Source: Histomonas meleagridis (Eukaryota; Parabasalia; Tritrichomonadida; Dientamoebidae). From it: 64,000 bases of DNA. Of this stretch, positions 36,361 to 46,542 are shown one piece after another. Position 1 is the stretch's first letter; each line of letters opens with the position of its first letter. The position numbers were made by a program, and so were the translations under genes. A model generated the notes under the pieces. The model did not search any database and was not told the DNA's origin. It saw only the letters and a program-made list of their open reading frames with translations. The stretch covers positions 434,001 through 498,000 of the forward strand of contig WSYJ01000138.1 of assembly GCA_020186115.1 (NCBI GenBank). The letters are read 5' to 3'.

Positions 36361-38867
36361 ATGGGAAATGATTGTAGCCAAATCCTAGCGAATAATGATG
36401 AGTGTTACTCAAAGTTGCAATCAATTGAAGAAGTTATTTTTGATTTAAGTCAAGAGAACATCATTTCTTCCATTGAATTTGTAATGACTTTATTTGAAGA
36501 TGAACAATATCCATATTCATTTAATCTTATTATTTGTCAAATAATTTATTCATCGTTTGTATCCCAGATGAATGATATTGATCTTTATATAAAATTTATC
36601 GAGATGATTGAAGCAAAACAGTTCGATAAAAGTAAATATGAAATTAGTGAAATTTTTATTCAATTTCTTCTTCATTCCAAATCACAAGAATCAAATTATA
36701 TACTTGGAAAATTGATAGAAAAAAAGTTAGCAACACCTAGAACTGTAAAGAGGGAAAAAACATTATATTTTTCACATTATAAATCAAAAGAAGAAATCAA
36801 TGGAATTAATTATTTCCCTCCATTTCTTCAACAATTTATAGAAAACATTGATAAACTTTCAGAGAACAATTGGGAAATTCATAAACAATTAATTAAAGAA
36901 GGACATAATCCAAATGAAATTGCAAAAATAATTCGAAATGATGAAATAGAAAAACTTCAAGAAATAACATCACAAAATAATTTTGATATTAATAAAAAGA
37001 TTAAACCATCACTTTATGAAAGATATTCATTTATTAATAAAAGCGATGTAACCCTTGTAGATTATGCAGCATTTTTTGGATCAGTTAAATGTTTTAAATT
37101 TTTATTGTTAATTGGTTCTAATATAAATAAAACAGGTAAATATGCAATTGCAGGCGGAAACTTAGAGATAATTCATTTATGTGAACAATATCATTCATCA
37201 TTCGAAAATGCATATGAAATAGCAATTGAATTTCATCGAAATGATATTTTTCATTATCTTTATGATAATGAAATTATTAGTATCGATAGCATTCCAAATT
37301 TAGTTGTTAAATGTTTGAAATATTCTAATTACAAAATTCTTTCATTTCTTGAAAATGAAAGAATGATAATCGATAACTCAATTATAATTGAAACAGCAAA
37401 AATTGGAAATATTTTTCTATTCCAGAAATTTATCAAAGATAATCAAATACCGAAAAATATTCTGATTTTTTCCATTGAATCAGGAAATATTGAGTTAATA
37501 AAATGTATACTTGAACAAAACGGAATTGATTTAGATGCTAGAGATGATTTTTTATTCTATTTGAATTTTATTTTCTTGTTTTTATGTTTTAAAGTTTGTT
37601 ATGGATTTTATTCATTTTGTTTAGAAATGCTCTTATGTTAGCATCTATTAATGGTTATTACGAAATTATAAAATTATTATTCCAACGAAATGATATAAAT
37701 ATTTATGCAAAAGATATTAAATCAATTTATTTAATGTTTGTTTGAATTGCTTTTTGACATTTATTTAATTCATTTAATTCAGCATTTATTTATTCGGTAC
37801 AAAACAATCATATTAAAATAATGGAATTATTTATGGAAATTAATGATATAGATGTTAATGAAAAAGGTGTTTAATCATTTATTATAATGTTCTATTTAAA
37901 TTTTTGAAGTTTTAATAATATATTAGGTATTTGTTTAATTTGTTTAGAACACCGCTTATTTTTGCATCTGAAAAAGGACATATAGAAATTGTAAAGATAC
38001 TTCTTGCGCAAAATAAAATTGATATTAATGTGAAAGATATTTAAATGATTTATTAGATGTTTGTTTTAATTACATGATGTTTTATTATAGTTTTTGGATT
38101 TTATTTAAATTATTTTGGACAGCGCTTATGGAGGCATGTTTTTATTGTAATAATGAAATTGTTAAATTATTAATTGAAAGAAAAGAAATTGATATCAATG
38201 CAAAAGATATTAAATTGAATTATATAATGTTCATTCAATAATTTTAGTATTTTAATGTTTTTTTTCGAATTTCATAAAATCATTTCAAACAGCATTTAAT
38301 TATGCATGTTTTAAAAATAATTATGAAATTGTTAAAATATTTATAGAAAGAAAAGATGTAGAAATTAATACCAAAAATATACTTTATTTATGTTTAAAGT
38401 TAGTTTTATTTATTTTAGTTTTAAAATATCTTTTTGAGATCATTTAATGTAATTTGAAACAGCTTTAATGAATTTATGTGAAAATGGTTTTATTGAAATT
38501 ATTAAACTACTTCTAAAACGTGATGATTTAGATATTAATGCTAAAGATAATTATTTGATTTATTTGAAGTTTATTTTTTTTATAAAATATATCAAAAATA
38601 TTTTTGGAATTTATTAAAATTACTTAGAACAGCGCTTATGGTTGCTTCTTCTAAAGGTAAATTTGAAGCTGTTAAATCCCTTCTTGAACATAGTAAAATT
38701 GACATAAATGCTAAAGATATTATTTGAGCTTAATTAAAGTTTGATAATATAATTGGATATTTCATTTTTTCATTTGGAATTTTTTCATTTTATTTAAGAC
38801 AGCACTTATGATTGCATCTGATAAAGGTTACACTAATATTGTTGAAATTTTGACTAAAAAAACTTGA
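36361..38867 (+). CDS. DUF3447/ankyrin protein whose repeats are split by spacers
   Basis: The first frame (36361-37641) starts MGNDCSQILANNDECY, preceded by no other ATG. It has the family N-terminal domain (YSFNLIICQIIYSSF, WEIHKQLIKEGHN, VDYAAFFGSVKCFKFLL) and ankyrin repeats up to GIDLDARDD, then hits a stop in an AT-rich spacer. Downstream, eight more ankyrin modules (starting 37626, 37779, 37949, 38119, 38289, 38459, 38629, 38799) are each open for 31 codons (e.g. TALMVASSKGKFEAVKSLLE). The last ends in a stop at 38865-38867 after IVEILTKKT. Modules differ widely from each other, so they are old. If spacers are removed, one long ankyrin protein results; otherwise the gene is broken at 37641. 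Spliced structure is not proven. Confidence 0.6.
37549..38867 (+). repeat. Ankyrin module array with 170-nt period
   Basis: Units are a 93-nt ankyrin module followed by an AT-rich spacer. Spacer lengths in order are 77, 60, 77, 77, 77, 77, 77, 77. Module starts from 37779 onward are spaced exactly 170 nt. Spacers share an outer 3' pattern (TTTGGAATTTATTTAAATTATTT-like, in degenerate form) right before the Thr-Ala-Leu codons. Every spacer is closed by stops in at least the module's own frame. Confidence 0.85.
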
Positions 38868-39038
38868 AATAGCTAAAACTTGTGAAAGCTCATTTAGAAA
38901 ACATTCATTCCTTTAAATCATAAGTTATTTAATAATAAAAAATGTATTTATTGTAAATCTTTATGTATTTTTTTTATTAAGCCCTAAAATTGGAAGATAA
39001 AAAAGTGACACAAAACACGTTAAGCAATTTACTCAGTA

Positions 39039-40634
39039 ATGGATTCTCATGAAATCAGGGAAGAGAATTCATTATTGAGGATACGGTTGACTCAAGCAGA
39101 AGAGAAAATGCGTCTTCTTGCAGATGCACTTGAAGCGCGAAATCAACAAATCAATGATATATCACAAATGTATAATCAACTTCAAGAAGAGTTTCAATAT
39201 GCTCAAGAAGCAGTTGACTCATCTGCCAAATTATTGCAAGAACGAGATGATTTAATTCAGCAATACTCAGAATTAATAGCACAATTACAAAAAGATAAAA
39301 CTGAAAAGAACCAATTAGACAGCGAAAAAGCAGCACAAATTCGAGCAGGAATCAATGAAGATAGGATAAAATTTTTAGAAACATTAAATAAGCTTGGTCA
39401 AACAAAGACTCCATCTGATGAAATAATTCAAGAAATGGAAAACATGCTTGACAAAAAAGCAAAAGATTATGCAGAACTATCACAAAAATATTCTGACTTA
39501 TCAAAAGAATTCCAAGCTTTAAGTGAGTCAAATGAGTATCGAGAGAATGAATATCAATCCTTGTTAAAATCCAATGAAGATCTTGAGCTTGAAAACAGGA
39601 CCTTAAAGCAACAAATACGCGAACTTCAAAGCGGCAAATTCTTTCGTAAGGAAATTGAATCAATGAATATTGAAAATGAGCGACTTAGACAAACAATCAA
39701 TCAACAACGAAGGACACGTAAAACCTTAAAAACATTACAACTCCAAAGCCAAGCTAACTTGGATAGCATCAAAAAAGATAACGATGATAAGCAAGCATTG
39801 ATTGATGAGCTAATTGCTAAAGAAGCTACTCATAAAGACGAGATTCGGAAGTACCAACAAGCCCTCGACCAAATGCGTGTCGACAAGTCAAAGGCCATCA
39901 AAAACGAAAGCATTCAAACTAAAAAGACGATAGCCCTTGAAGAGAAGATACAAAATCTCGAAGAACAACTTATAATGGCCAATGAGCAAATAAAAGCACT
40001 TGTAGACAAAGCTTCTAAAACTGCTAATAGTCATGTCAAATATATAAAGAATGAAGATATAATGAAAACGAAAATCCAAAACATTAAAAAACGTGCGCAA
40101 GAAGAAATCTCTAAACGAATTACAGCGGAAGAAGCTGTTTATGCACATAAAGAAGAAAACTTTAAATTAAAGAAAGAAATTGCACTACTTCATGAGGAAC
40201 TTGAAAATATTAAATCTTCTGATGTAGAACCACTTGTTCAACTTTTACGTGATTTAAGAGTCGAAACGATTGAAATTGATTCAGATTATAAAAAATTAAT
40301 TGAATCAATTCCGCAATCGAAGCCATTAAAAACTAATGAAATTCCACAAGGAATTTGTGAATCTTCTGCTGCGATAATTGCAAATGTAATATCACAAGCG
40401 GAAATTATCGAAATAGAAAATAAAGAATTAAGAACTATCATTAAACATATCGCAAGATTAGCTTCTGAATATCATAGAATTGTATCTGTGATATCAAAAT
40501 ATCCAATATTATCAATAGATGACATTTGTTTGGATGAGCCATATGGAAATTGGGTTTTACCTTTAGATGTTGTACATTTACAAAAAACCGTGATAAAACT
40601 ACATGAAATAATTGTAAAAAATAGAACGAAATAG
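39039..40634 (+). CDS. Long coiled-coil protein
   Basis: 531 residues, almost entirely heptad-patterned from ~5 to ~395 (ENSLLRIRLTQAEEKMRLLA; QIRELQSGKFFRKEIESMN; EEKIQNLEEQLIMANEQIKA), with a less helical C-terminal ~130 residues (PLVQLLRDLRVETIEIDSDY; ISKYPILSIDDICLDEPYGN). No motor, kinase or membrane part. Length and style suit a cytoskeletal, centrosomal or Golgi tether protein; the family is not recognised. Starts at the first ATG, 22 nt after an ACACGTTAAG segment. Confidence 0.75.
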   Translation: MDSHEIREENSLLRIRLTQAEEKMRLLADALEARNQQINDISQMYNQLQEEFQYAQEAVDSSAKLLQERDDLIQQYSELIAQLQKDKTEKNQLDSEKAAQIRAGINEDRIKFLETLNKLGQTKTPSDEIIQEMENMLDKKAKDYAELSQKYSDLSKEFQALSESNEYRENEYQSLLKSNEDLELENRTLKQQIRELQSGKFFRKEIESMNIENERLRQTINQQRRTRKTLKTLQLQSQANLDSIKKDNDDKQALIDELIAKEATHKDEIRKYQQALDQMRVDKSKAIKNESIQTKKTIALEEKIQNLEEQLIMANEQIKALVDKASKTANSHVKYIKNEDIMKTKIQNIKKRAQEEISKRITAEEAVYAHKEENFKLKKEIALLHEELENIKSSDVEPLVQLLRDLRVETIEIDSDYKKLIESIPQSKPLKTNEIPQGICESSAAIIANVISQAEIIEIENKELRTIIKHIARLASEYHRIVSVISKYPILSIDDICLDEPYGNWVLPLDVVHLQKTVIKLHEIIVKNRTK

Positions 40635-40746
40635 AACTTTTTTAAATTAATAAAGATGTTTGTTTTGTATAATATTGTTCAACGATAATTTTCCAAATAA
40701 ATTTTATAAAGTCATTTTTCACGTAAAATTTCACCGAACGGAAATA

Positions 40747-40752
40747 AACGGT
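40747..40752 (+). promoter_or_regulatory. AACGGT element before CLEC16A-like gene
   Basis: AACGGT 21 nt upstream of the ATG at 40773, in the same orientation and at similar spacing as before the DHHC gene. Confidence 0.45.
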
Positions 40753-40772
40753 CGCTTGGTAGTATCGAATTA

Positions 40773-42323
40773 ATGGACCTCGATGAATTGAGGTCTATCT
40801 GTAGTAATGTTGTTAATAAATTCACAAAGAAAAATTTAAAGAAGTTCGCTGAAGCATTAGATCATGTACCACAATTAATGGCTAATTTTTCCGCATCATA
40901 TTATTCAAAACTATTATCTATTTGTGCAACAGGTATATTTACTACAATGGGGTGCATATTCAAAAACAAAATCGATCATGATACACAATTAAAAATATTA
41001 AAATTCTGGGATATATTAATCGAAACTTGTAATAGTGAGTCTGAACTTCGTATTTTGTTCACAGGAAATGCAATCAATAATTTAATTTTATACCCATTTG
41101 AGTTTTCTGGCGAAATTCTTCAATCTTATATCACAGTCTTAAAAGTTGTCTCAATGAAAGCAAATCTTATTGATCCAAATCTACTTTTTACTACAGATAT
41201 GGCTGAGTGTCCTCTTATCACTCATTCAGTTCCTTTTGTTGTTCATCATGATTCAGTTGTTGTTTCAGGAGCTCGCTTAGTAATTCTCAATCTTTGCGCC
41301 TTAAACAATGATTCCATTAATCAAGCTATTATGGAAACATTTACAGATGCGCCACTTGATTGTCTTCTTCAATCAATCCATCAAGATGAATTAGCATTTC
41401 TTGCTGATTTATTAGATGTTGCCCCAGATCCTCTTAGTCAAGTTGTTATGACTAAGCTTACCAAAGCGCTTGAAACTGAAAATAATATCACATTTTGTCG
41501 ATCAGTACTTTTTCTTTCATTTGGACAAATGCGTCCTTTAATGATTACTTTAATTGAGAAACGCATTCCTTTATTACCACAGAAACATATTCTAACTCTT
41601 TCGCTTCTCCAATTTTGTTGTGAGAACAACTTAATTGATGTTAATTCATTGCCCCAAACGATTAAAAGTGACGTTTTCGAAGTATTCAAATCGAGGAGAA
41701 CGTTTACAGAGTTTTCTGTTTCTTTACAATTGATAGGTTTATTTTCAAAGCAACCGCCGAAAATTGTTATTGAAGTCAACAATGAACTTATTGAAGAAAT
41801 AAGGAAACTTTCACCAATTATCTTGATGCCATTACTTCTAAAAATTCGTTTATTATATAAGCCTCGATATGATCTTGAAGCCATTATTGAAAATGAATCC
41901 GAAAGAAATTCGATCACACAAGAAACTTTATTATTTCTCCAATTAAATGAAATACAATTCTTTTTAAATCATCAAAACATTGATAATATTTTTGTTTTGA
42001 CGGCACAAAAAAATGATGTCGTTCAATCTTACGGAATTATTGGCGGAGGAATGCTGAGGATTTCGTCCGATTTGTTGATAGATTCGAATGGAAATGTTTA
42101 TAAACTTTCGAAGTTGTGTTTAAAAGAAGAAGAAAAACGCGCTCTGCAAACAAGCGTAAAGATGTTGTACGTAAAAGAAAGCGAAAGTATCGTAAAACCT
42201 GCAATAACACAAAAGTTGGAGTTCAACTTCCCATCGCAGTTCGTTTGTTTGGCTTTTAAAGCGGAGCTCTGTAAAAGACAGACCGCAATGATAAATGAAA
42301 TGCTGAACAGACTCAAAAAATGA
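40773..42323 (+). CDS. CLEC16A/Ema-like FPL-domain protein
   Basis: 516 residues, helical repeat-like. Residues ~20-185 fit the FPL domain: KILKFWDILIETCNSESELR, NNLILYPFEFSGEILQSYIT, VLKVVSMKANLIDPNLLF and VVVSGARLVILNLCALN align with human CLEC16A blocks (FDFSDEEIMAYYISFLKTLSLKL; VRIAVRTISLNV). The C-terminal half is alpha-helical and ends with a PH-like strand pattern (SYGIIGGGMLRISSDLL). CLEC16A/Ema/GOP-1 acts on endosomes with HOPS, Rab activation and mitophagy. It is shorter than the animal protein (~1050). Confidence 0.75.
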   Translation: MDLDELRSICSNVVNKFTKKNLKKFAEALDHVPQLMANFSASYYSKLLSICATGIFTTMGCIFKNKIDHDTQLKILKFWDILIETCNSESELRILFTGNAINNLILYPFEFSGEILQSYITVLKVVSMKANLIDPNLLFTTDMAECPLITHSVPFVVHHDSVVVSGARLVILNLCALNNDSINQAIMETFTDAPLDCLLQSIHQDELAFLADLLDVAPDPLSQVVMTKLTKALETENNITFCRSVLFLSFGQMRPLMITLIEKRIPLLPQKHILTLSLLQFCCENNLIDVNSLPQTIKSDVFEVFKSRRTFTEFSVSLQLIGLFSKQPPKIVIEVNNELIEEIRKLSPIILMPLLLKIRLLYKPRYDLEAIIENESERNSITQETLLFLQLNEIQFFLNHQNIDNIFVLTAQKNDVVQSYGIIGGGMLRISSDLLIDSNGNVYKLSKLCLKEEEKRALQTSVKMLYVKESESIVKPAITQKLEFNFPSQFVCLAFKAELCKRQTAMINEMLNRLKK

Positions 42324-42483
42324 AAAAATTTATTGTGTAAATATTTTGTTAGAAATATTTTTTATCTTTGTAAATGTTTAATGAAATGAAACACCTCCTT
42401 GCAAATAACAACGTTTAATACAGATACTTGTTTCTATTGTTGAAAAACAAACAAATAATTTTTGAAACAGCAATTTAACAAAT

Positions 42484-42850
42484 TCATTTTTTATGCATCT
42501 GAAATTTAAATTACTTCTTGAGCAAGAAGGAATAGATATTAATACCAAAGATATATATTTGTTTTATTTGAAATTTATTTTCGTAATTTATTGATGGTTT
42601 AAAATAATATTTGGAAATTAATTAAGATATTTAAAACAGCACTTATCTATGCATCTGAAAAAGGTTATATAGGAATAGTTAAATTACTTCTTGAACAAGA
42701 AGGAATTGATATTAATGCGAAAGATATTATTAAATTTAATAATTTGGTATATGCTTCCAATATTTGGAATTTTTTCAAAATATTTAACACTGCGCTTATG
42801 TGGGCATATGAAAGCCTAATTTATATGAATTTTCATTCAAAGATGAGAAA
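42484..42850 (+). pseudogene. Degraded ankyrin modules with spacers
   Basis: Three modules. The first (42484-42555) has an internal deletion and ends LLEQEGIDINTKDI. After an 80-nt spacer the second (42636-42728) is intact, TALIYASEKGYIGIVKLLLE. After a 60-nt spacer the third (from 42789) decays after TALMWAYE. Spacers carry the family 3' motif AATATTTGGAAATTAATTAAG. No start or long frame, so a relic. Confidence 0.75.
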
Positions 42851-43359
42851 TTTTTCAATGTATTTTGTGAAGCACTTGCAAAAATTTTCAATGTTTTTGA
42901 AATAAATTTAATCATTTTGAACGATAAATATCACTTCAAATCATTTTTTTCAACAGGATTTAAGTTTGAGCGCTCATGTTTTTATTTATTTTGTTTTCCG
43001 AGTTTACTTGTGCCTGTATCAATAGGGCAAATTGTGAGCAAAGGAAAACATGTTTTCTTGCAATCTTCAAGCTTTGAAATATGTTGTCACAGCAATGCAA
43101 AAGTGAAACGATTCGATATTTAATGCATTTTCTTATTTCAATTGATCAAATTTGAGAAACATTCCACAAAAGGCAGCAAACAAACACAAAAAACTTTACA
43201 AAGCACAGCGCTCTTTTTGTTGATTTTTAACTCGAATTTCCAACACAAAAAGCACTTTTCCGAACTTATCTTGTGCCTGCATATGTACATATTGATTCGC
43301 ATCACTCAATTGGATAATTACCTACGCAACAGATACTTATGAGTGCCACAAATTTTAAT
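42851..43359. other. Intergenic, no gene seen
   Basis: 509 nt downstream of the ankyrin relic. Two short open frames (42917, 43142) lack recognisable content. The phrase CTTGTGCCTG occurs twice (~43007 and ~43271). Nothing else. Confidence 0.35.
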
Positions 43360-45516
43360 CTATTTATTTATCATTATTTTTGTATCTATAGCGCAAACGC
43401 CACTTCCTTCCTCGAAAACCAACACTGGGTTCATATCCATTTCAGTAATTTCCTCGTTTTCCATAATCATTTGCACAGTTCTCATCATCATTTCCAAAAG
43501 CGCCTTTACATCTGACTTCGGTTCGCCTCTTACACCCTCTAAAATTTTATAAATTTTTGTCTTTTCGATTTGTCTTTTTGCGACATCTCTTTTGTAGCCA
43601 CGCGCGAGTTCGAACGCAACATCCTTTATATAATTCGCATATATTCCTCCGGCGCCGACCATAACGACGGGTCCCCATTGCGGGTCTCTATTCATACCGA
43701 ATATTATTTCATTTGTTTTCATATGTTGTCTTACATCGATTTGCATTTGTACTTCGATTCCATCGATTTTTGCATTTTTTGGACCTTTTAATGCGACGTC
43801 ATTTAAAATCTTTTCATATGATATCGAGACGTCTTCAGGCGTTTTAATGTTAAGAATAACACCTCCGCAATCACTTTTATGGACAATATCAGAAGACGCA
43901 ATTTTCATAATAACAGGAAAACCAATTTCTTTCGCAAAGTCAATTGCTTCACCTGCAGAATGTACCAGCTTTGATTTACATGAATTGATTCCATATATCG
44001 AAAGAACTTCATTACATTCCATCGGTGAAAGCATATTACGATTTTCATTAATCGCATTTTTGATTATCGTTTTAACTTTGTCTTGGTTTTCAACTGTTAA
44101 TATTCTTTTTGAATTATTAACATTTTCGTCAATATTATTATCATTTTGTATATTTCGGAGAAGTGATTGATAATGTAATACTTCGCGTAATGACTTGACT
44201 GCTGGCTCTGGAAATGAATAACATGGAATAGAGTTCTCTTGAAGAATCTTATGCGGTATTGACATTGTATCACCGCCCATAAATGTCGTGACTAAGAATC
44301 GATCTGGAAATTGTCGATGGACATCTACTAATTGATTCGCAACTGCAATTGGATCAGTCGTTGATTGAGGTGTAACAAGGACAAGTGAACCTGCGCATAC
44401 ATTTGAATCTTCTTCAAAGATTACTGTAAGTGCATCACGAAAACGTTTTGGCGTTGCATCTCCGACAATATCAACTGGATTATGTATTGACGCTTGTGGA
44501 GGTAATAATTTACGAAGTTTATCAGTCGTTGCTTCTGTGAAATGAGCGAATTCGATATGATTTTCTTCGAAGCAATCAGTGGCTATGATACCAGGGCCAC
44601 CAGCGTTTGTAAGTATTGCAAATTTGTTCCCTAATGGATATAATGATTGATTAAATATTGTGGCATAATCAAAGAGTTCTTGCATTGTTCGCGCTCGTAT
44701 AACACCCGCACGTTCGAATGCTAAATCAAATACCATGTCATTACCGGATAATGCACCTGTATGAGATGAAGCTGCAGCTTTACCTGCATCAGATATTCCA
44801 GACTTAAGAATAATCACCGGCTTTTTCTTGGTAGCTTGTTCAACAATTTTCATGAAACGATTTCCATCATTAACAGATTCAATGTAAAGAATCATTAATG
44901 AGGTCTCTGGATCATTCGAAATTTCATCAATAAAATCAATTTCATCAACATCGCATTTGTTGCCGAGTGAGATAAAGTGTGAAAAGCCAATTCGTTTCGT
45001 GTCGGCCCAATCTAGAACTGCTGTCATCATTGCGCCAGACTGTGAAATCATTGCTACGCGTCCTCGCATTGGTGTCTTCATCGAAAAGGACATGTTAGCA
45101 GATGTGGTAATGTTACCAAGAACATTAGGGCCAATGCAACGGATGTTATATTTCTTACAAATTCGAACTAATTCTTCTTCAAGTTGAACGCCATCGCCAC
45201 CAATCTCACGAAAGCCTGCTGCAACAATTATAATACCTTTGACACCTTTCTGTCCACATTCTTCAACAACTTTGTTTACGAATTTTGCTGGAATACAAAT
45301 AATCGCAACGTCAATAGGATCAGGAACATTAAGAACGGATGGATACGTTTGGTAATCAAATATTGTACCTGGTCTTGGATTAATAGGATATAATTTTCCT
45401 GCGTATTTCGAGTTGACAATGTTCCTGATAACAGCGTAGCCAACTTTGCCTGGGATAGAGGAAGCTCCAATCACAGCAATTGATTCTGGATGGAGATAAA
45501 AGCCAAGTTTCCCCAT
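43360..45516 (-). CDS. Acetyl-CoA synthetase, ADP-forming (fused alpha-beta)
   Basis: 718 residues from MGKLGFYLHP (ATG at 45516). Domain order: CoA-binding Rossmann (~8-130; IAVIGASSIPGKVG), succinyl-CoA-synthetase-like ligase domains (~145-450) with the phosphohistidine motif SSHTGALSG, then a C-terminal ATP-grasp (~500-718) with GFPVIMKIASSDIVHKSDCG. The full alpha+beta fusion is the form known from Giardia and Entamoeba. It converts acetyl-CoA, ADP and phosphate to acetate, CoA and ATP, i.e. substrate-level energy yield. No hydrogenosomal presequence is obvious, so it is probably cytosolic. Confidence 0.94.
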   Translation of the reverse strand: MGKLGFYLHPESIAVIGASSIPGKVGYAVIRNIVNSKYAGKLYPINPRPGTIFDYQTYPSVLNVPDPIDVAIICIPAKFVNKVVEECGQKGVKGIIIVAAGFREIGGDGVQLEEELVRICKKYNIRCIGPNVLGNITTSANMSFSMKTPMRGRVAMISQSGAMMTAVLDWADTKRIGFSHFISLGNKCDVDEIDFIDEISNDPETSLMILYIESVNDGNRFMKIVEQATKKKPVIILKSGISDAGKAAASSHTGALSGNDMVFDLAFERAGVIRARTMQELFDYATIFNQSLYPLGNKFAILTNAGGPGIIATDCFEENHIEFAHFTEATTDKLRKLLPPQASIHNPVDIVGDATPKRFRDALTVIFEEDSNVCAGSLVLVTPQSTTDPIAVANQLVDVHRQFPDRFLVTTFMGGDTMSIPHKILQENSIPCYSFPEPAVKSLREVLHYQSLLRNIQNDNNIDENVNNSKRILTVENQDKVKTIIKNAINENRNMLSPMECNEVLSIYGINSCKSKLVHSAGEAIDFAKEIGFPVIMKIASSDIVHKSDCGGVILNIKTPEDVSISYEKILNDVALKGPKNAKIDGIEVQMQIDVRQHMKTNEIIFGMNRDPQWGPVVMVGAGGIYANYIKDVAFELARGYKRDVAKRQIEKTKIYKILEGVRGEPKSDVKALLEMMMRTVQMIMENEEITEMDMNPVLVFEEGSGVCAIDTKIMINK

Positions 45517-46542
45517 TTGAAAAAGTGAAGATGGCTGCACTTAAAACCCACTTTTTCAATCACGTTTTTTGAGGGTGATTTGGGTTAACAAATTAACGTT
45601 TTTTATACAGTGAACGAGAAACTGTAAGAAAAAACGCATTTAAAATCAGTACTTTTCGATCGGTTTTAACAGAAAGTGGAACCGATACTGCAGGTTTTTC
45701 TCCACCAGTTTACTAAAATATTTAAATATCATCTGTCCTCATAAATAATCTTTGGCGTTTCATATAAAACTGATGTGTTTTCATTATAAAAAATATATGT
45801 TTGAAAAGAATTGTTTCTGAGTTACATTATTTTTTCATCCATTTAAAAAAATGTTCCATTTGCGTATAAGAATTAATAGCAATGCACCTGCGTCATTTGG
45901 TCTTCGCACATGTGTAGTTCATTCTCTCTGTGTTAACATTGATGCTGAATGCATTGATATTCACTCTAAATGAACCTCTTCTTTCATTGTTTGCTTTTGC
46001 TTAATCACTTGTTACCTTTCGATGTTAAAACAAATCAAAAACATCATTTTCGTTGTCTGCGTGCAACATCACTTATTGAGACAATGTGTGTTAAACTATT
46101 TATCACCTGAATTGAGTCACTTGTGCATACAAATTCACTAAGCTGTCAAAAAATAATTGATTATTATCACAAGCGTTAACCGCCGAGAACGCATTTTTTA
46201 TCACGTACAAAAATTCAATCAAATTTTGATTTCACGCTAACCGACTGCTTAACTACAAAGTGCTTAAGGCTTAGCAACATTTCCTATGTTTCATTTGCAT
46301 CAGTGAAATAATTTTCACATTTACAATTAAAGTAATCGTAAATATGTGTTTTAACAAAACGGTTATTTTTTTTTTACGAACCAATTGAAAAAACACTTTT
46401 TTACGACATTTGAATTAAAAACTTCTTCTCCTTGAATTTGACTCAATTGACAGTAAACATTGAACAAATAAAAGAACAACCTTAGCCTTGAATATTCAAT
46501 GGGTATTCATTTTTCTGTTCCTCGAATTTGACATTTTATTAA
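45517..46542. other. Long divergent promoter region (synthetase / Myb)
   Basis: 1026 nt, less extreme in AT than other gaps. It contains CGATCGGTTTTAAC (~45657), CGTTAACCGCC at 46174-46184 (reverse complement of the site at 15180) and AACGGTTATT (~46359). No coding frame was recognised. A non-coding RNA cannot be excluded. Confidence 0.45.

Noticed and set aside
37549-37641. Spacer read as a coding extension (a hydrophobic tail after the first ankyrin frame)
   Set aside because: The same spacer position is closed by stops in the other units, and the hydrophobic residues simply reflect T-rich DNA; it is not a real membrane anchor.
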